Below, one piece after another: positions 1 to 7,826 of a stretch of DNA of 64,000 nucleotides. How positions within the stretch are numbered: position 1 is the first letter of the stretch; the number at the start of each line of letters is the position of its first letter. Both the position numbers and the translations under genes were made by a program. Under the pieces are notes generated by a model, which did no database searches, had not been told where the DNA came from, and saw nothing but the letters and a program-made list of their open reading frames with translations. Origin of the DNA: CABZJG01 sp902512685 (lineage in GTDB: Bacteria > Pseudomonadota > Alphaproteobacteria > Rhodobacterales > Rhodobacteraceae); the NCBI GenBank assembly GCA_051201605.1, contig CP179201.1, forward strand, positions 1,488,001 through 1,552,000, given 5' to 3'.

Positions 1-536
1 CTGATGGAACTGATTACTCTGCCCACGCTAGAGCCGACCAAACCCTTGGCAATTAGGTAATCCCTGTAGCTTAGAGCGTATGCTCTGGTGTACTCAGCTA
101 AGGTCTTAGTACCACAGGCATCCACCAGATAACTACAGGCTCTCTGGGTGGCTGCATGAAAGGTCTTTGGCTTACCAGCACCCTTCTGCGTAACATATGT
201 GTCTAAGGCCTCAGAGAGCGTAATAGGCTGCTCAGTGGCAGTAGACACATCAAGCTGAGTATTCCGAGCAAATGAACCATATCCCGGCTTTAACAAACTG
301 CGCCCAATAAGATCAGGGTCAGCCATTCTAAGGTGAGACCAGTATTCATCTAATTTAGCCGCAGCCACCAAGGCTCTCGACTTAGCAGTCTGCGCAGATC
401 TCGTCTTAAGCCCCTGAACAATACGGGGATAGGAATAATAGCTCAAAAGGTCAGCAGGAACACGTCTTGAGAAGTAGTAATACCCAGCACGGTTAAACGT
501 ATAAGGGACTTTTTTGGTCAGTAATCTGGTAAACAC
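1..536 (-). CDS. Tyrosine recombinase (integrase), N-terminal part, cut by window edge
   Basis: About 178 N-terminal residues of a phage-type site-specific integrase are visible, starting at a GTG; the rest runs off the left edge. The reading frame is close to residues 1-178 of the second integrase N-terminus at 6343-7656, and the DNA is homologous base for base across 1-706 and 7121-7826. The beginning contains the basic, aromatic-rich segment YYYFSRRVP typical of DUF6538-like N-termini in alphaproteobacterial integrases. No catalytic residue lies inside the visible part, so function cannot be judged. It reads away from the 3' end of the adjacent truncated tRNA-Leu copy, the usual layout for an island integrase beside its attachment site. 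The start is uncertain because no well-spaced ribosome binding site is seen. Confidence 0.8.
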   Translation of the reverse strand, partial: MFTRLLTKKVPYTFNRAGYYYFSRRVPADLLSYYSYPRIVQGLKTRSAQTAKSRALVAAAKLDEYWSHLRMADPDLIGRSLLKPGYGSFARNTQLDVSTATEQPITLSEALDTYVTQKGAGKPKTFHAATQRACSYLVDACGTKTLAEYTRAYALSYRDYLIAKGLVGSSVGRVISSI

Positions 537-625
537 TCTCTTCAGCCCAATACTAAGGCAACGCTATTTATGAGAATGTTATCAGTAGGTTATCTATCAA
601 CAGATTACTGAAATCTGTAATTTTT

Positions 626-706
626 TGGTGCGGTCGAGAAGACTCGAACTTCCACTCCGGTTAAAGAACAGCGACCTCAACGCTGCGCGTCTACCAATTC
701 CGCCAC
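626..706 (-). pseudogene. Truncated tRNA-Leu(GAG) copy, probable attachment-site repeat
   Basis: The sequence matches the intact tRNA-Leu at 7746-7832 from the encoded 3' CCA through the anticodon, variable and D arms, but diverges just before the 5' acceptor strand. The bases in place of the acceptor (707-712) cannot pair with the retained 3' strand CGACCGC. It is therefore not a functional tRNA gene. A 3' tRNA fragment at the far end of an island is the expected product of tRNA-targeted integration. Confidence 0.85.
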
Positions 707-801
707 CTGGGCAAAGACACGCTAAGTCAGACACTTACGTCAATTCCTGCGTGTCATTACACACGGTAGGCTCTGCCTGTCAACACACGACCTATCTCTC
801 G

Positions 802-853
802 ATGTGTGCCAATGTGGACCAAATGTGTGACAAGATGTGTCCAAGTGTGTGAC
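802..853. repeat. Iteron-like short repeats beside the truncated tRNA
   Basis: Five head-to-tail units of about 10-12 bp follow one another: ATGTGTGCCA, ATGTGGACCAA, ATGTGTGACAAG, ATGTGTCCAA and GTGTGTGAC. Related inverted matches (ACACAC motifs) sit just upstream at about 760-790. The block lies within 150 bp of the tRNA fragment at the presumed distal end of the island. Arm-type integrase or excisionase binding sites are the most likely role; that is inference from position and repeat form. Confidence 0.55.
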
Positions 854-936
854 GACAGAAAGAGTACTAATGCCGCCCTGAGAAAAAACCTTTGCTGAGT
901 GGTTCACGTTAGAGACAGAGACAATCTTAGAGGGGT

Positions 937-1011
937 ACCGCATGGACCACACCCCATATAGCCGTAGTATATACTTGGGCTTTGCCAGTGAGGTTAGTTG
1001 GGGGGTGGTAA
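937..1011. repeat. 75-bp dispersed repeat, copy 1
   Basis: This segment recurs in the same orientation at 3535-3611. The central part, about 29 bp starting CCGTAGTATATACTTGG, is identical in both, and the flanks are similar with substitutions. It lies between genes, has no plausible reading frame, and is not part of the IS element. Function unknown; the two copies bracket the ABM-like and FAD-oxidase genes. Confidence 0.75.
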
Positions 1012-1151
1012 CTAGCTAGTAGTTCACGCGGAAACCTCAGCTTAATATGGTTTTAATTCCGCCACTTATTTTGCCTTTGTATGATTACTACTAAATGACT
1101 TTAAGGCTTTTCTAGGTGGCTGGTTTATAGGTAAAATTTTTAAGTCAAAAA

Positions 1152-1448
1152 TTATTCAAATTCCACCTTAATGCCCGAGAATGCATCCGTACGACTGCCC
1201 CCATAATCTTCCAAAAGGTGGGAAACGCTATCAAGCCAATCCAAGCTTTGATCTTGTACTTCAAAGGTGGCGTTCATATCGTCATATTCAACTATATGAG
1301 CATACTCTAGATCATCAATTTTAATTACATTGAACGACTTCATATATTTCATATGGCTATCTTCAAAAACATGAGCAGCCAAGAAATCGTCTTCGCACCC
1401 TTCTTTTATTTTGAATTTAACAACCGACCAAACTGGAACAGACATCAA
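1152..1448 (-). CDS. Small protein, possible ABM-like (dimeric alpha/beta barrel) fold
   Basis: A 98-residue protein with no signal peptide or membrane segment. The beginning, VWSVVKFKIKEGCEDDFLAAH, has the strand-then-helix pattern with a polar loop that is common in ABM or stress-responsive barrel proteins, a family of small ferredoxin-like-fold dimers that includes monooxygenases and carriers. The C-terminal half is acidic. I cannot assign a reaction. It lies in the same orientation as the FAD-linked oxidase upstream of it, about 340 bp away, so co-transcription is uncertain. Base composition is A+T-rich like the rest of this island. The fold assignment is a guess from pattern; that a real gene is present is more secure. 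Confidence 0.5.
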   Translation of the reverse strand: MMSVPVWSVVKFKIKEGCEDDFLAAHVFEDSHMKYMKSFNVIKIDDLEYAHIVEYDDMNATFEVQDQSLDWLDSVSHLLEDYGGSRTDAFSGIKVEFE

Positions 1449-1784
1449 CGATACTCCAAAGCGAATGTGGTAATACCACTATAATTTAATTTTGGGCATC
1501 GAAAGACTTTTTATGTTTTTATTCGTACTATTTTCAGTCCACAGACTAAGTCTCTACTGGATATACTTACTTTTTCGCCACTGAAATTTACATTAAAAGC
1601 AAAAAATTAGAAACTCAGTTCAGCGGTGGGCCTTTTGAAATAACTATTTGTTTTAATTTAAGTCTTCTGGACACGGTAAGAGAACTTGTTACGTAGTAGC
1701 TTACATATTCAATTAAGTCCAATTTCCGGCAAAATTGGCATACTTCATATGTTAGAAAAACAATACAAAAAGCCCCACCAAGGC
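1449..1784. other. A+T-rich intergenic stretch, no gene seen
   Basis: About 335 bp between the FAD oxidase stop and the small-protein start. No reading frame with a family signature, no tRNA and no strong inverted repeat was recognised. It may carry a promoter for the small gene, but I cannot point to one with confidence. Confidence 0.5.
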
Positions 1785-3176
1785 CTAAGGAGTTATATTA
1801 TGGTTCATGCTGAAAATATTTTGAGGATCATACTTTCTTTTTAGCTCCAAAAGCTTTTCATAGTTCGAACCGTAAGCTGATTTAACACGATTTTTATCTT
1901 CGTCAGGCATCATCCAATTCACGTATGAACCAGTTAAGCTTGAATGCGGGTTAAGCTCTTTCCAATAACTCGTGGCCCATGACTTTATTTCATCAAAGTC
2001 TTCCGCATCTTGACTGACGCCTACAATGACCATTGAATAATTTGATTGCCGATCATTCCACGCCATTGCGTCTGCAGATATATCATGGCAAACCCCATTG
2101 ATAGGGTATAGATGCATGGCCGATTTCCATGTTGGAACATCCTGTATCTTTCGATTATGAATTTCAATTACTTCGGACGTAATATTGTCGAAATAATCAC
2201 CTTTCCAATACCATTGGTCCCCAGCTGGATACAGCTCGTTAAATGTTGCATTTAATTCACGCAAAGTTGCCCAGTGTGTTCCGTCCATAATCGGCGGACA
2301 TTCCTCACAATATGCCTTAATTGGAGCCCAAGCTTCTTCGAATTCTTCTTTAGGCCCATAATAACACCAAACTACACCACAAAACTTTTGATTATGTAAT
2401 TTATCTGGAAACGGGGGTGCTGGTGGTATGGTTTGAATCGCAAAAAATCCATAAAGGTCATTCCGTGCTGATTTCATTAGCTTATCATACCAAGTAAACG
2501 TTTCCTGTATATCTTTCAGGTCCCAGGCCATTAGACCACAGAAAACGTCATGAACAGGTGCCATGTTAAATAAAAAGGACGTAATTATTCCAAAATTACC
2601 TCCTCCGCCTCTAATTCCCCAAAAAATGTCTGAATTCAAATTTTCACTCGCTTTGACATAAGAACCATCCGAGAGAACAATGTCTACTTCCACTAAGTTA
2701 TCGATTGCGAGACCATAGCCACGCGAGATGTAACCGTGTCCACCACCGAGAGTGAGGCCTGAAACACCCGTCGAAGAAACAACGCCACTGGAAACAGCCT
2801 TGCCAAATACTGCTGTCGCATTGTCGACATCTTCCCATTTACAACCGGCACCCACCCTCACAGTATTATTTTCGTTATCAACTCTTGTGTATTTAATTTG
2901 CGATAGATCAATAACAATCCCATCATTACAGATGCTATATCCACTGCCGTTATGGCCTTGGCATCGCACTGCGATTAAGGAATTGGATTCTTGTGCAAAA
3001 TTGACTGCGGATATTACATCAGCCTCATTCTCGCAATATAGGATAGCTTGTGGTCTCTTATCTATATTTGCATTATAAACTTTCCTAGAATCATCATATT
3101 CAGGGTGACTGCTCGAAACAATTTTACCAGAAAAAGTCGTTTCTAACTGGGTGAAATCTAGCATGAAAATCTCCAT
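1785..3176 (-). CDS. Berberine-bridge-type FAD-linked oxidase
   Basis: A 463-residue oxidoreductase of the PCMH/BBE class that oxidises an organic substrate with covalently bound FAD and usually passes electrons to O2. The FAD-binding domain spans roughly residues 25-210, with the RCQGHNGSG segment whose His is the usual 8-alpha-FAD attachment site, then SGLTLGGGHG and YGLAIDNLVEVDIV. The C-terminal BBE motif reads NIFSMNHNI. The Cys that gives a second FAD bond in bicovalent members is not evident, so a single His link is likely. No signal peptide is seen. Two starts are possible: the first ATG follows AAGGA closely, the second (four codons in) follows GGAG. It shares an island with a redox-domain cyclase transcribed divergently; a functional link is speculation. 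Confidence 0.85.
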   Translation of the reverse strand: MEIFMLDFTQLETTFSGKIVSSSHPEYDDSRKVYNANIDKRPQAILYCENEADVISAVNFAQESNSLIAVRCQGHNGSGYSICNDGIVIDLSQIKYTRVDNENNTVRVGAGCKWEDVDNATAVFGKAVSSGVVSSTGVSGLTLGGGHGYISRGYGLAIDNLVEVDIVLSDGSYVKASENLNSDIFWGIRGGGGNFGIITSFLFNMAPVHDVFCGLMAWDLKDIQETFTWYDKLMKSARNDLYGFFAIQTIPPAPPFPDKLHNQKFCGVVWCYYGPKEEFEEAWAPIKAYCEECPPIMDGTHWATLRELNATFNELYPAGDQWYWKGDYFDNITSEVIEIHNRKIQDVPTWKSAMHLYPINGVCHDISADAMAWNDRQSNYSMVIVGVSQDAEDFDEIKSWATSYWKELNPHSSLTGSYVNWMMPDEDKNRVKSAYGSNYEKLLELKRKYDPQNIFSMNHNITP

Positions 3177-3779
3177 AAATCCTTATTGTAACGCCCCAAC
3201 TATTGGCTGAAATTTTCTTTTATGCAAGATATATCCCATTAATTTGGGTGTTAGATAAAAAGAGTGATTAAAATAATGACAGAAGGTATTTTCAATGTTT
3301 TCGTGTTGCTCTGAATTTATAAAAAAATATATTGATCTGAATGAGAAATCATTGGCAAGTTGGCAAAAGATGCAACAGTATTTCTATCATGCTGGATGAC
3401 AACGGCGCAAATTGAAATCATGCGAAAGAGGAAAGTTTTGTTTGAAGACTTGGAGCGATTTAGATCCCTCAAAAGGCTTAGCGAAAGCATGCTGGTGTCG
3501 GATGTTTCAACATAAAGAGTAACTGTTATTTAGCACCGCATGGGCCACACCCCTTGTACCCGTAGTATATACTTGGGCTTTGCCAGTGGGGTGTGCTGGG
3601 AGGTGATGAACCCAGAGTATTTTAGGCATATTACTTTACCCCAATTGTTCTCGTAATAGGGCGATATGTTGAGTATATTTTTACGACAGCAGAGGAAACT
3701 GTAACTTGGTGCTGTCGATAGCATTTGGGCCGATAGTATGTCTTTACGATTTCTTCTTTACGTTCCATATTAACAAAAA
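3177..3779. other. Divergent intergenic region with second dispersed repeat
   Basis: About 600 bp between the divergently transcribed FAD oxidase and cyclase fusion genes. It is A+T-rich. Apart from the 75-bp repeat near its right end, no gene was recognised. Promoters for both neighbours must lie here, but no clear -35/-10 pair could be singled out. Confidence 0.5.
3535..3611. repeat. 75-bp dispersed repeat, copy 2
   Basis: This is the second copy of the element at 937-1011, same orientation, sharing the identical core from CCGTAGTATATACTTGG to CCAGTG. It sits about 170 bp upstream of the cyclase fusion gene. Confidence 0.75.
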
Positions 3780-5114
3780 ATGGAGCTTTTGAATAAAATG
3801 CCCAAGTTAACTTATGCTGATGAAAAAACTGAAGTTCAATTTTCAGAGGCCCAAAGCATTCTGGAAATTGCAAATGAAAACCAAGTTGAACACTTGCACG
3901 TCTGCGGTGGTCTTGGACGGTGCTCTACCTGTCGAGTACAAATCCTAGATGGCTTGGAAAATTGTTCAGAGCGGTCTCAGAAAGAACAGCTTATAGCTAA
4001 TAAGCTTGATTTCCCAGATGATGTGCGCCTTGCTTGCCAAACGTTAATAAGTGGGGATGCAAAAATACGGAAGTTATTTAAGAACCAAACAGATGTAAAG
4101 TTTGCACAGGCAGCAATGCAGTCATCTGGTTCGATTGGATCCAGCAAACAAGTTGCAATTCTATTTGCGGATATAGAGGACTTTACGCCACTAAGTGAAA
4201 GACTAGCGTCGTTTGACGTGATGTATCTATTAAACAAGTATTTCGATTTTGCTGGTAACATTGTCATGAAAAATGGTGGTGAAATTAATAATTATATTGG
4301 TGATGCATTTCTGGCGATATTTGGTCTTGATGGTGAAGGCGATGAAACATTCCGAGCTGTAAAGGCTGGATTAGAATTGCAATCAGATCTTAAAAACTTT
4401 GCGAGCACCGTTGAAGAAAACTTTGATGAAGAATTCAAAATTCGGATTGGAATTCATTTTGGAGAAGCCATAATCGGAATGCTAGGTTGCAGGGGTACGG
4501 AAAGATTAAGCGTAATTGGTGATACCGTGAATATGGCTGCTAGAGCAGAAAGTGCTAACAAAGAAGCAGATACAACCATGCTTATCACCGAAAACGCCTA
4601 TAACCAAATCCAAGATAGGGTTGAGGTAGAGGATTTCATTAGAACGAAACTAAAAGGTACTAGTGAAAGAATTACTTTGTACGAAATTAAGTCGGTAAAA
4701 GGCGAAAGCTTAGTTGCCAAAAAGCATGATGCACTGGTCAAAGATGGAATAAAATGGACACGTGCAGGTGCGAGCAATGATCTTTCAGAGGAAAATAGAA
4801 TTGAATTTGAATTAGACGGTGACGACGTTTTATTGTTTAGGTTTAAAAATGATGTAAGAGCCGTTCAAAATACCTGCACGCATATGAATTTGCCCTTGTC
4901 TGGCGGAGAAATAGACGAAAATGGCCACATAACCTGTCCGTTCCATGGCACATCATACTGTACAAAGGATGGTGGTGTTCAAAAATGGTGTGATGGGCTG
5001 CCAGAGGAAATGCCCCCTGAGAATGTTCAAATGATGAAGTCGATGAAACAGGTGCCGCTAAATACTTTCAATGCAATAGATCACGAAGGTAGCATTTGGG
5101 TAGCCAAGAACTAA
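3780..5114 (+). CDS. Ferredoxin / class III nucleotide cyclase / Rieske fusion protein
   Basis: A 444-residue soluble protein with three domains. Residues 8-100 form a [2Fe-2S] ferredoxin with Cys42, Cys48, Cys51 and Cys86 (CX5CX2CX34C). Residues 120-300 are a class III adenylate/guanylate cyclase domain: metal Asp131 in FADIEDF, Asp175 in YIGDAF, and Asn251/Arg255 in GDTVNMAARAES. The usual base-selecting Lys is Asn171 and the Asp/Thr position is Ser244, so ATP versus GTP preference is open. Residues 330-440 are a Rieske [2Fe-2S] domain with CTH, 17 residues, then CPFH. A redox-gated second-messenger enzyme is the natural inference. The first ATG lacks a ribosome binding site; ATG at 3798 (MPKLTYAD) follows GGAG by 12 bases and may be the true start. 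The codon use is A+T-rich, like the island. Confidence 0.85.
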   Translation: MELLNKMPKLTYADEKTEVQFSEAQSILEIANENQVEHLHVCGGLGRCSTCRVQILDGLENCSERSQKEQLIANKLDFPDDVRLACQTLISGDAKIRKLFKNQTDVKFAQAAMQSSGSIGSSKQVAILFADIEDFTPLSERLASFDVMYLLNKYFDFAGNIVMKNGGEINNYIGDAFLAIFGLDGEGDETFRAVKAGLELQSDLKNFASTVEENFDEEFKIRIGIHFGEAIIGMLGCRGTERLSVIGDTVNMAARAESANKEADTTMLITENAYNQIQDRVEVEDFIRTKLKGTSERITLYEIKSVKGESLVAKKHDALVKDGIKWTRAGASNDLSEENRIEFELDGDDVLLFRFKNDVRAVQNTCTHMNLPLSGGEIDENGHITCPFHGTSYCTKDGGVQKWCDGLPEEMPPENVQMMKSMKQVPLNTFNAIDHEGSIWVAKN

Positions 5115-5188
5115 CATCATTTGCAAGGCCCGTTGTCTTAGCCCCCTAGAACTGTGCCAGTATATTTTGGCAAAGGGAGTAAGGAAAC

Positions 5189-5476
5189 ATGGCTCGGAAG
5201 CGTTATTCTGATGAAGATGTGTTGAAGTTGTTACGCGAGATTGATGTTCATTTGCACGATGGTTTGGACGTTTTGAGTGCGTGTCGCAAAGCTGGGATTT
5301 CAGATAAGAGTTATTATTACTGGCGCAAGAAGTTTGGAGGTCTTTCTCGTTCACAGGTTTCTGAGATGAAATTGCTCAAGAAAGAAAACGAGCGCTTGAA
5401 GAAGATCGTCGCTGACTTGCAGTTAGACAAGGTGATCCTGAAGGAGAGCCTTGATCATCTAAAGCCGCGGGCCTGA
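5189..5476 (+). CDS. IS3-family transposase OrfA
   Basis: A 95-residue DNA-binding subunit. A helix-turn-helix region lies around residues 25-50 (ACRKAGISDKSYYYWRKKFGG), followed by a leucine-zipper-like coiled coil (MKLLKKENERLKKI). OrfA ends in a region overlapping the OrfB frame. AAAG at 5461-5464 precedes the stop by four codons and could allow a -1 slip (AAG to AAA) that makes the OrfAB transposase, as is standard for this family. Confidence 0.9.
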   Translation: MARKRYSDEDVLKLLREIDVHLHDGLDVLSACRKAGISDKSYYYWRKKFGGLSRSQVSEMKLLKKENERLKKIVADLQLDKVILKESLDHLKPRA

Positions 5477-6321
5477 CGCGGGCTCAGCTTCGTCAGGCTG
5501 TTATTCATACGCGTCAAAAGCTGGATATTTCTGAGCGGCGTGCTTGCGCTGTTCTGGATGTAGCCCGCTCAAGTCTGCGCTATCAAGCCAAACCCACAGA
5601 TGATACCGAACTACGCTTGGCGATGATCCGGCTGGCCAAGCAATATGGGTGTTATGGCTATAGGAAAGTCACAGCCCTGCTGCGCATAGAAGGCTGGCGT
5701 GTTAACCACAAGAGGATAGAGCGCTTATGGAACGAAGAAGGTTTACAGCTGCCGCGCCGGCACAAGAAGCGCAAACGGCTTTATCACAAAGACAGTTCCA
5801 TCATCAGGCTGTGGCCCACACATCCGAACCATATTTGGGCGATCGACTTTGTGCACGATAAGCTTAGCAATGGGCGCAGCTATAAAATGTTCACGGTTCT
5901 AGATGAATACACCCGTGAAGCGCTCTGCGTAGCAGTGCGGCCCAAAATGAATGCGCATGATGTTTTGGAGACACTGCACCCGCTGCTGATCAAACATGGT
6001 AAGCCAGAGTTTATTCGCTCTGACAACGGACCCGAGTTTATTGCCACGCATCTACAGGACTGGCTGAAAAGGATCGGCATCAAACCAATGCAAATCTATC
6101 CAGGCAGCCCTTGGGAAAATGGATACAACGAACGCTTTAACGGCACCTTGCGAAAAGAAGTCCTCAACGCTGAATGGTTCCACACCACACGGCAAGCCCA
6201 GGTCGCTATCAATGTTTGGCTCCGGCAATACAACCAGATCAGACCTCATCACGCATTGAACATGCGCCCACCCGTCCCAGAAACCTTATTAGAGAAACCA
6301 AAAATCAATGGGCGAATATAG
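5455..6321 (+). CDS. IS3-family transposase OrfB (by -1 frameshift)
   Basis: This is the catalytic rve integrase-type domain. The frame is open from 5455, and the continuous translation before the first ATG (5617) reads SERRACAVLDVARSSLRY, a normal part of IS3 OrfB (HTH_21 region). The product is therefore expected through frameshifting from OrfA rather than from that ATG. DDE residues are visible: Asp in WAIDFVHDKL, Asp in RSDNGPEF, and Glu in NGYNERFNGTLRKEV. The length and C-terminus (YNQIRPHHALNMRPP) are normal, so the element may still be active. Confidence 0.88.
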   Translation, partial: SSKAAGLTRAQLRQAVIHTRQKLDISERRACAVLDVARSSLRYQAKPTDDTELRLAMIRLAKQYGCYGYRKVTALLRIEGWRVNHKRIERLWNEEGLQLPRRHKKRKRLYHKDSSIIRLWPTHPNHIWAIDFVHDKLSNGRSYKMFTVLDEYTREALCVAVRPKMNAHDVLETLHPLLIKHGKPEFIRSDNGPEFIATHLQDWLKRIGIKPMQIYPGSPWENGYNERFNGTLRKEVLNAEWFHTTRQAQVAINVWLRQYNQIRPHHALNMRPPVPETLLEKPKINGRI

Positions 6322-6342
6322 GGGGCTAGACACTATTGGGTC

Positions 6343-7656
6343 TTACTCTCTTGTCCAGACCTGCATTGGGTTGGGGCCGCGGTTACACCAGACGTAATAC
6401 GGAACAGCCGTCAGTGTTGCTGGGATTTCCAAGGGTGGTGTCGCGCGATAAAGATCGCGCGTCCAGTCAATGCTTTCAATGCGGACACCTTCAGCCTGCA
6501 GCGTCACGATTCCACCCAACAGGTTATCGCGGGCAACGGCACGAATGTCCGCTGACTGAGGTAAACGCAGGCTGCTGACTGGTTCTGTCCCATTGTCGTG
6601 TTGTTCTAGGCAATAGACCAGCGGACCCCGGCGCAGCGCCACACGCCCTAAATCTGCTTTGACATAGGGATGCGCGTGAATGCGTTCGGCGGGCATCGGC
6701 AGATCAAGTTTAACGATATCGCCAGACGCCCATTGGCGGCCAATCGTCAGATAGCCGTTTTCCAGATTGGCCCTAGCATCAATGGCCTCGCCGTTGACCT
6801 GCGCCGTCGCAACTTTGGCCCAACCGGGGATGCGCAGTTTCAGGGCAAACTTGATTGGTTTTTCCAGCTCTGCATCTAGTATTATATCGCTCTTGAGCAG
6901 CCCAGCGCCTTCTGCCAAGCGCATACCCGTATCTGAGACCAAAGCCACCAGCCATCTTAAGTCATCATCTATTAAACGGCACTGGTTTTGGACTTTGCGG
7001 ATGTCTTCTATCGGGATTGGGAGCCGTTTGCTTACTCCAGCCGATTTATCGAAGTACATACCCACAAAGGGGTTCTTAAGATCAAGCGCATACTCAGAGA
7101 TGGCGAAGTTAAAGACGGCTCTAATGGAACTGATGACTCTGCCCACGCTTGAGCCAACCAGCCCCCTAGCAATCAAGTAATCCCTATAACTCAGCGCATC
7201 TGCTCTGGTATACTCAGCCAAGGTCTTTACCCCACAGGCATCTACCAGATAACTGCAGGCTCTTTGGGCAGCAGCTTTGAAGGTCTTTGGCTTACCAGCG
7301 CCTTTCTGCGTGACGTAGGTTTTTAGGGCCTCAGAGAGCGTAATAGTCTGCTCAGAACCAATTGACACATCAAGCTGAGTATTCCGAGCAAATGAACCAT
7401 ATCCCGGCTTTAACAAACTGCGCCCAATAAGATCAGGGTCGGTCATTCTAAGGTGAGACCAATATTCATCCAACTTAGCCGCAGCCACCAAAGCCCTTGA
7501 TTTAGCAGTTTGTGCAGACCTCGTCTTAAGCCCCTGAACAATACGGGGATGGGAGTAATGGCTCAAAAGGTCAGCTGGAACACGTCTTGAGAAGTAGTAA
7601 TACCCAGCACGGTTAAACGTGTAAGGGACTTTTTTGGTCAGTAATCTGGTCAACAC
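6343..7656 (-). CDS. Chimera: integrase N-terminus fused in frame to GH127-type C-terminus
   Basis: One open frame of 437 codons joins two unrelated proteins. Residues 1 to ~266 are a tyrosine recombinase: the YYYFSRRVP N-terminus, core-binding domain, and SDTGMRLAEGAGL with the first catalytic Arg. Residues ~268-437 match the C-terminal beta domain of GH127 (DUF1680, beta-L-arabinofuranosidase) proteins: LKLRIPGWAK, RRGPLVYCLEQHDN, and the natural end VPYYVWCNRGPNPMQVW. The join is near base 6858. The integrase part lacks the later His, Arg and Tyr catalytic residues, and the glycosidase part lacks its catalytic barrel, so neither original activity should remain. It probably arose by deletion; the IS3 element directly after the stop is a candidate agent. 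The start is GTG. Confidence 0.8.
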   Translation of the reverse strand: MLTRLLTKKVPYTFNRAGYYYFSRRVPADLLSHYSHPRIVQGLKTRSAQTAKSRALVAAAKLDEYWSHLRMTDPDLIGRSLLKPGYGSFARNTQLDVSIGSEQTITLSEALKTYVTQKGAGKPKTFKAAAQRACSYLVDACGVKTLAEYTRADALSYRDYLIARGLVGSSVGRVISSIRAVFNFAISEYALDLKNPFVGMYFDKSAGVSKRLPIPIEDIRKVQNQCRLIDDDLRWLVALVSDTGMRLAEGAGLLKSDIILDAELEKPIKFALKLRIPGWAKVATAQVNGEAIDARANLENGYLTIGRQWASGDIVKLDLPMPAERIHAHPYVKADLGRVALRRGPLVYCLEQHDNGTEPVSSLRLPQSADIRAVARDNLLGGIVTLQAEGVRIESIDWTRDLYRATPPLEIPATLTAVPYYVWCNRGPNPMQVWTRE

Positions 7657-7826
7657 TCTCTCCAGCCCAATACTAAGGCAATGCTATTTATGAGAATGTT
7701 ATCAGTAGGTTATCTATCAGTAGATTATTTAAATCTGTAGTTTTTTGGTGCGGTCGAGAAGACTCGAACTTCCACTCCGGTTAAAGAACAGCGACCTCAA
7801 CGCTGCGCGTCTACCAATTCCGCCAC
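7121..7826. repeat. Direct repeat, right copy: integrase 5' end plus tRNA-Leu
   Basis: This is the partner of the repeat at 1-706. Here the tRNA continues to an intact 5' end, so this copy marks the chromosome-side junction of the stacked islands. Confidence 0.85.

Larger units (their letters stand above)
1..706. repeat. Direct repeat, left copy: integrase 5' end plus tRNA-Leu
   Basis: This stretch is homologous in the same orientation to 7121-7826. The homology covers the first ~180 codons of an integrase, a ~90-bp spacer with a small conserved hairpin, and most of a tRNA-Leu(GAG). It ends abruptly six bases before the tRNA 5' end. The differences between copies are scattered substitutions, so the copies are related islands rather than a very recent duplication. 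Confidence 0.85.
5134..6333. mobile_element. IS3-family insertion sequence
   Basis: A complete-looking element of about 1.2 kb with two overlapping transposase frames. The ends carry an inverted repeat: TGTCTTAGCCCCCTAGA on the left, and TGTCTAGCCCCCTATA reading in from the right. The exact boundary and target duplication are unclear because left and right repeats differ by one base near the tip. It sits about 20 bp after the cyclase fusion gene and about 10 bp from the stop of the GH127-like tail of the chimeric integrase. Confidence 0.85.

Noticed and set aside
626..712. Functional second tRNA-Leu gene
   Set aside because: The 5' acceptor strand is replaced by unrelated bases that cannot pair with the 3' strand.
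802..853. CRISPR-like array
   Set aside because: Units are about 10 bp, contiguous, without spacers, and no cas genes are nearby.
3530..3873. Minus-strand frames of 64 and 80 codons before the cyclase fusion gene
   Set aside because: They cover the dispersed repeat and the start of the opposite-strand fusion gene, with no plausible product.
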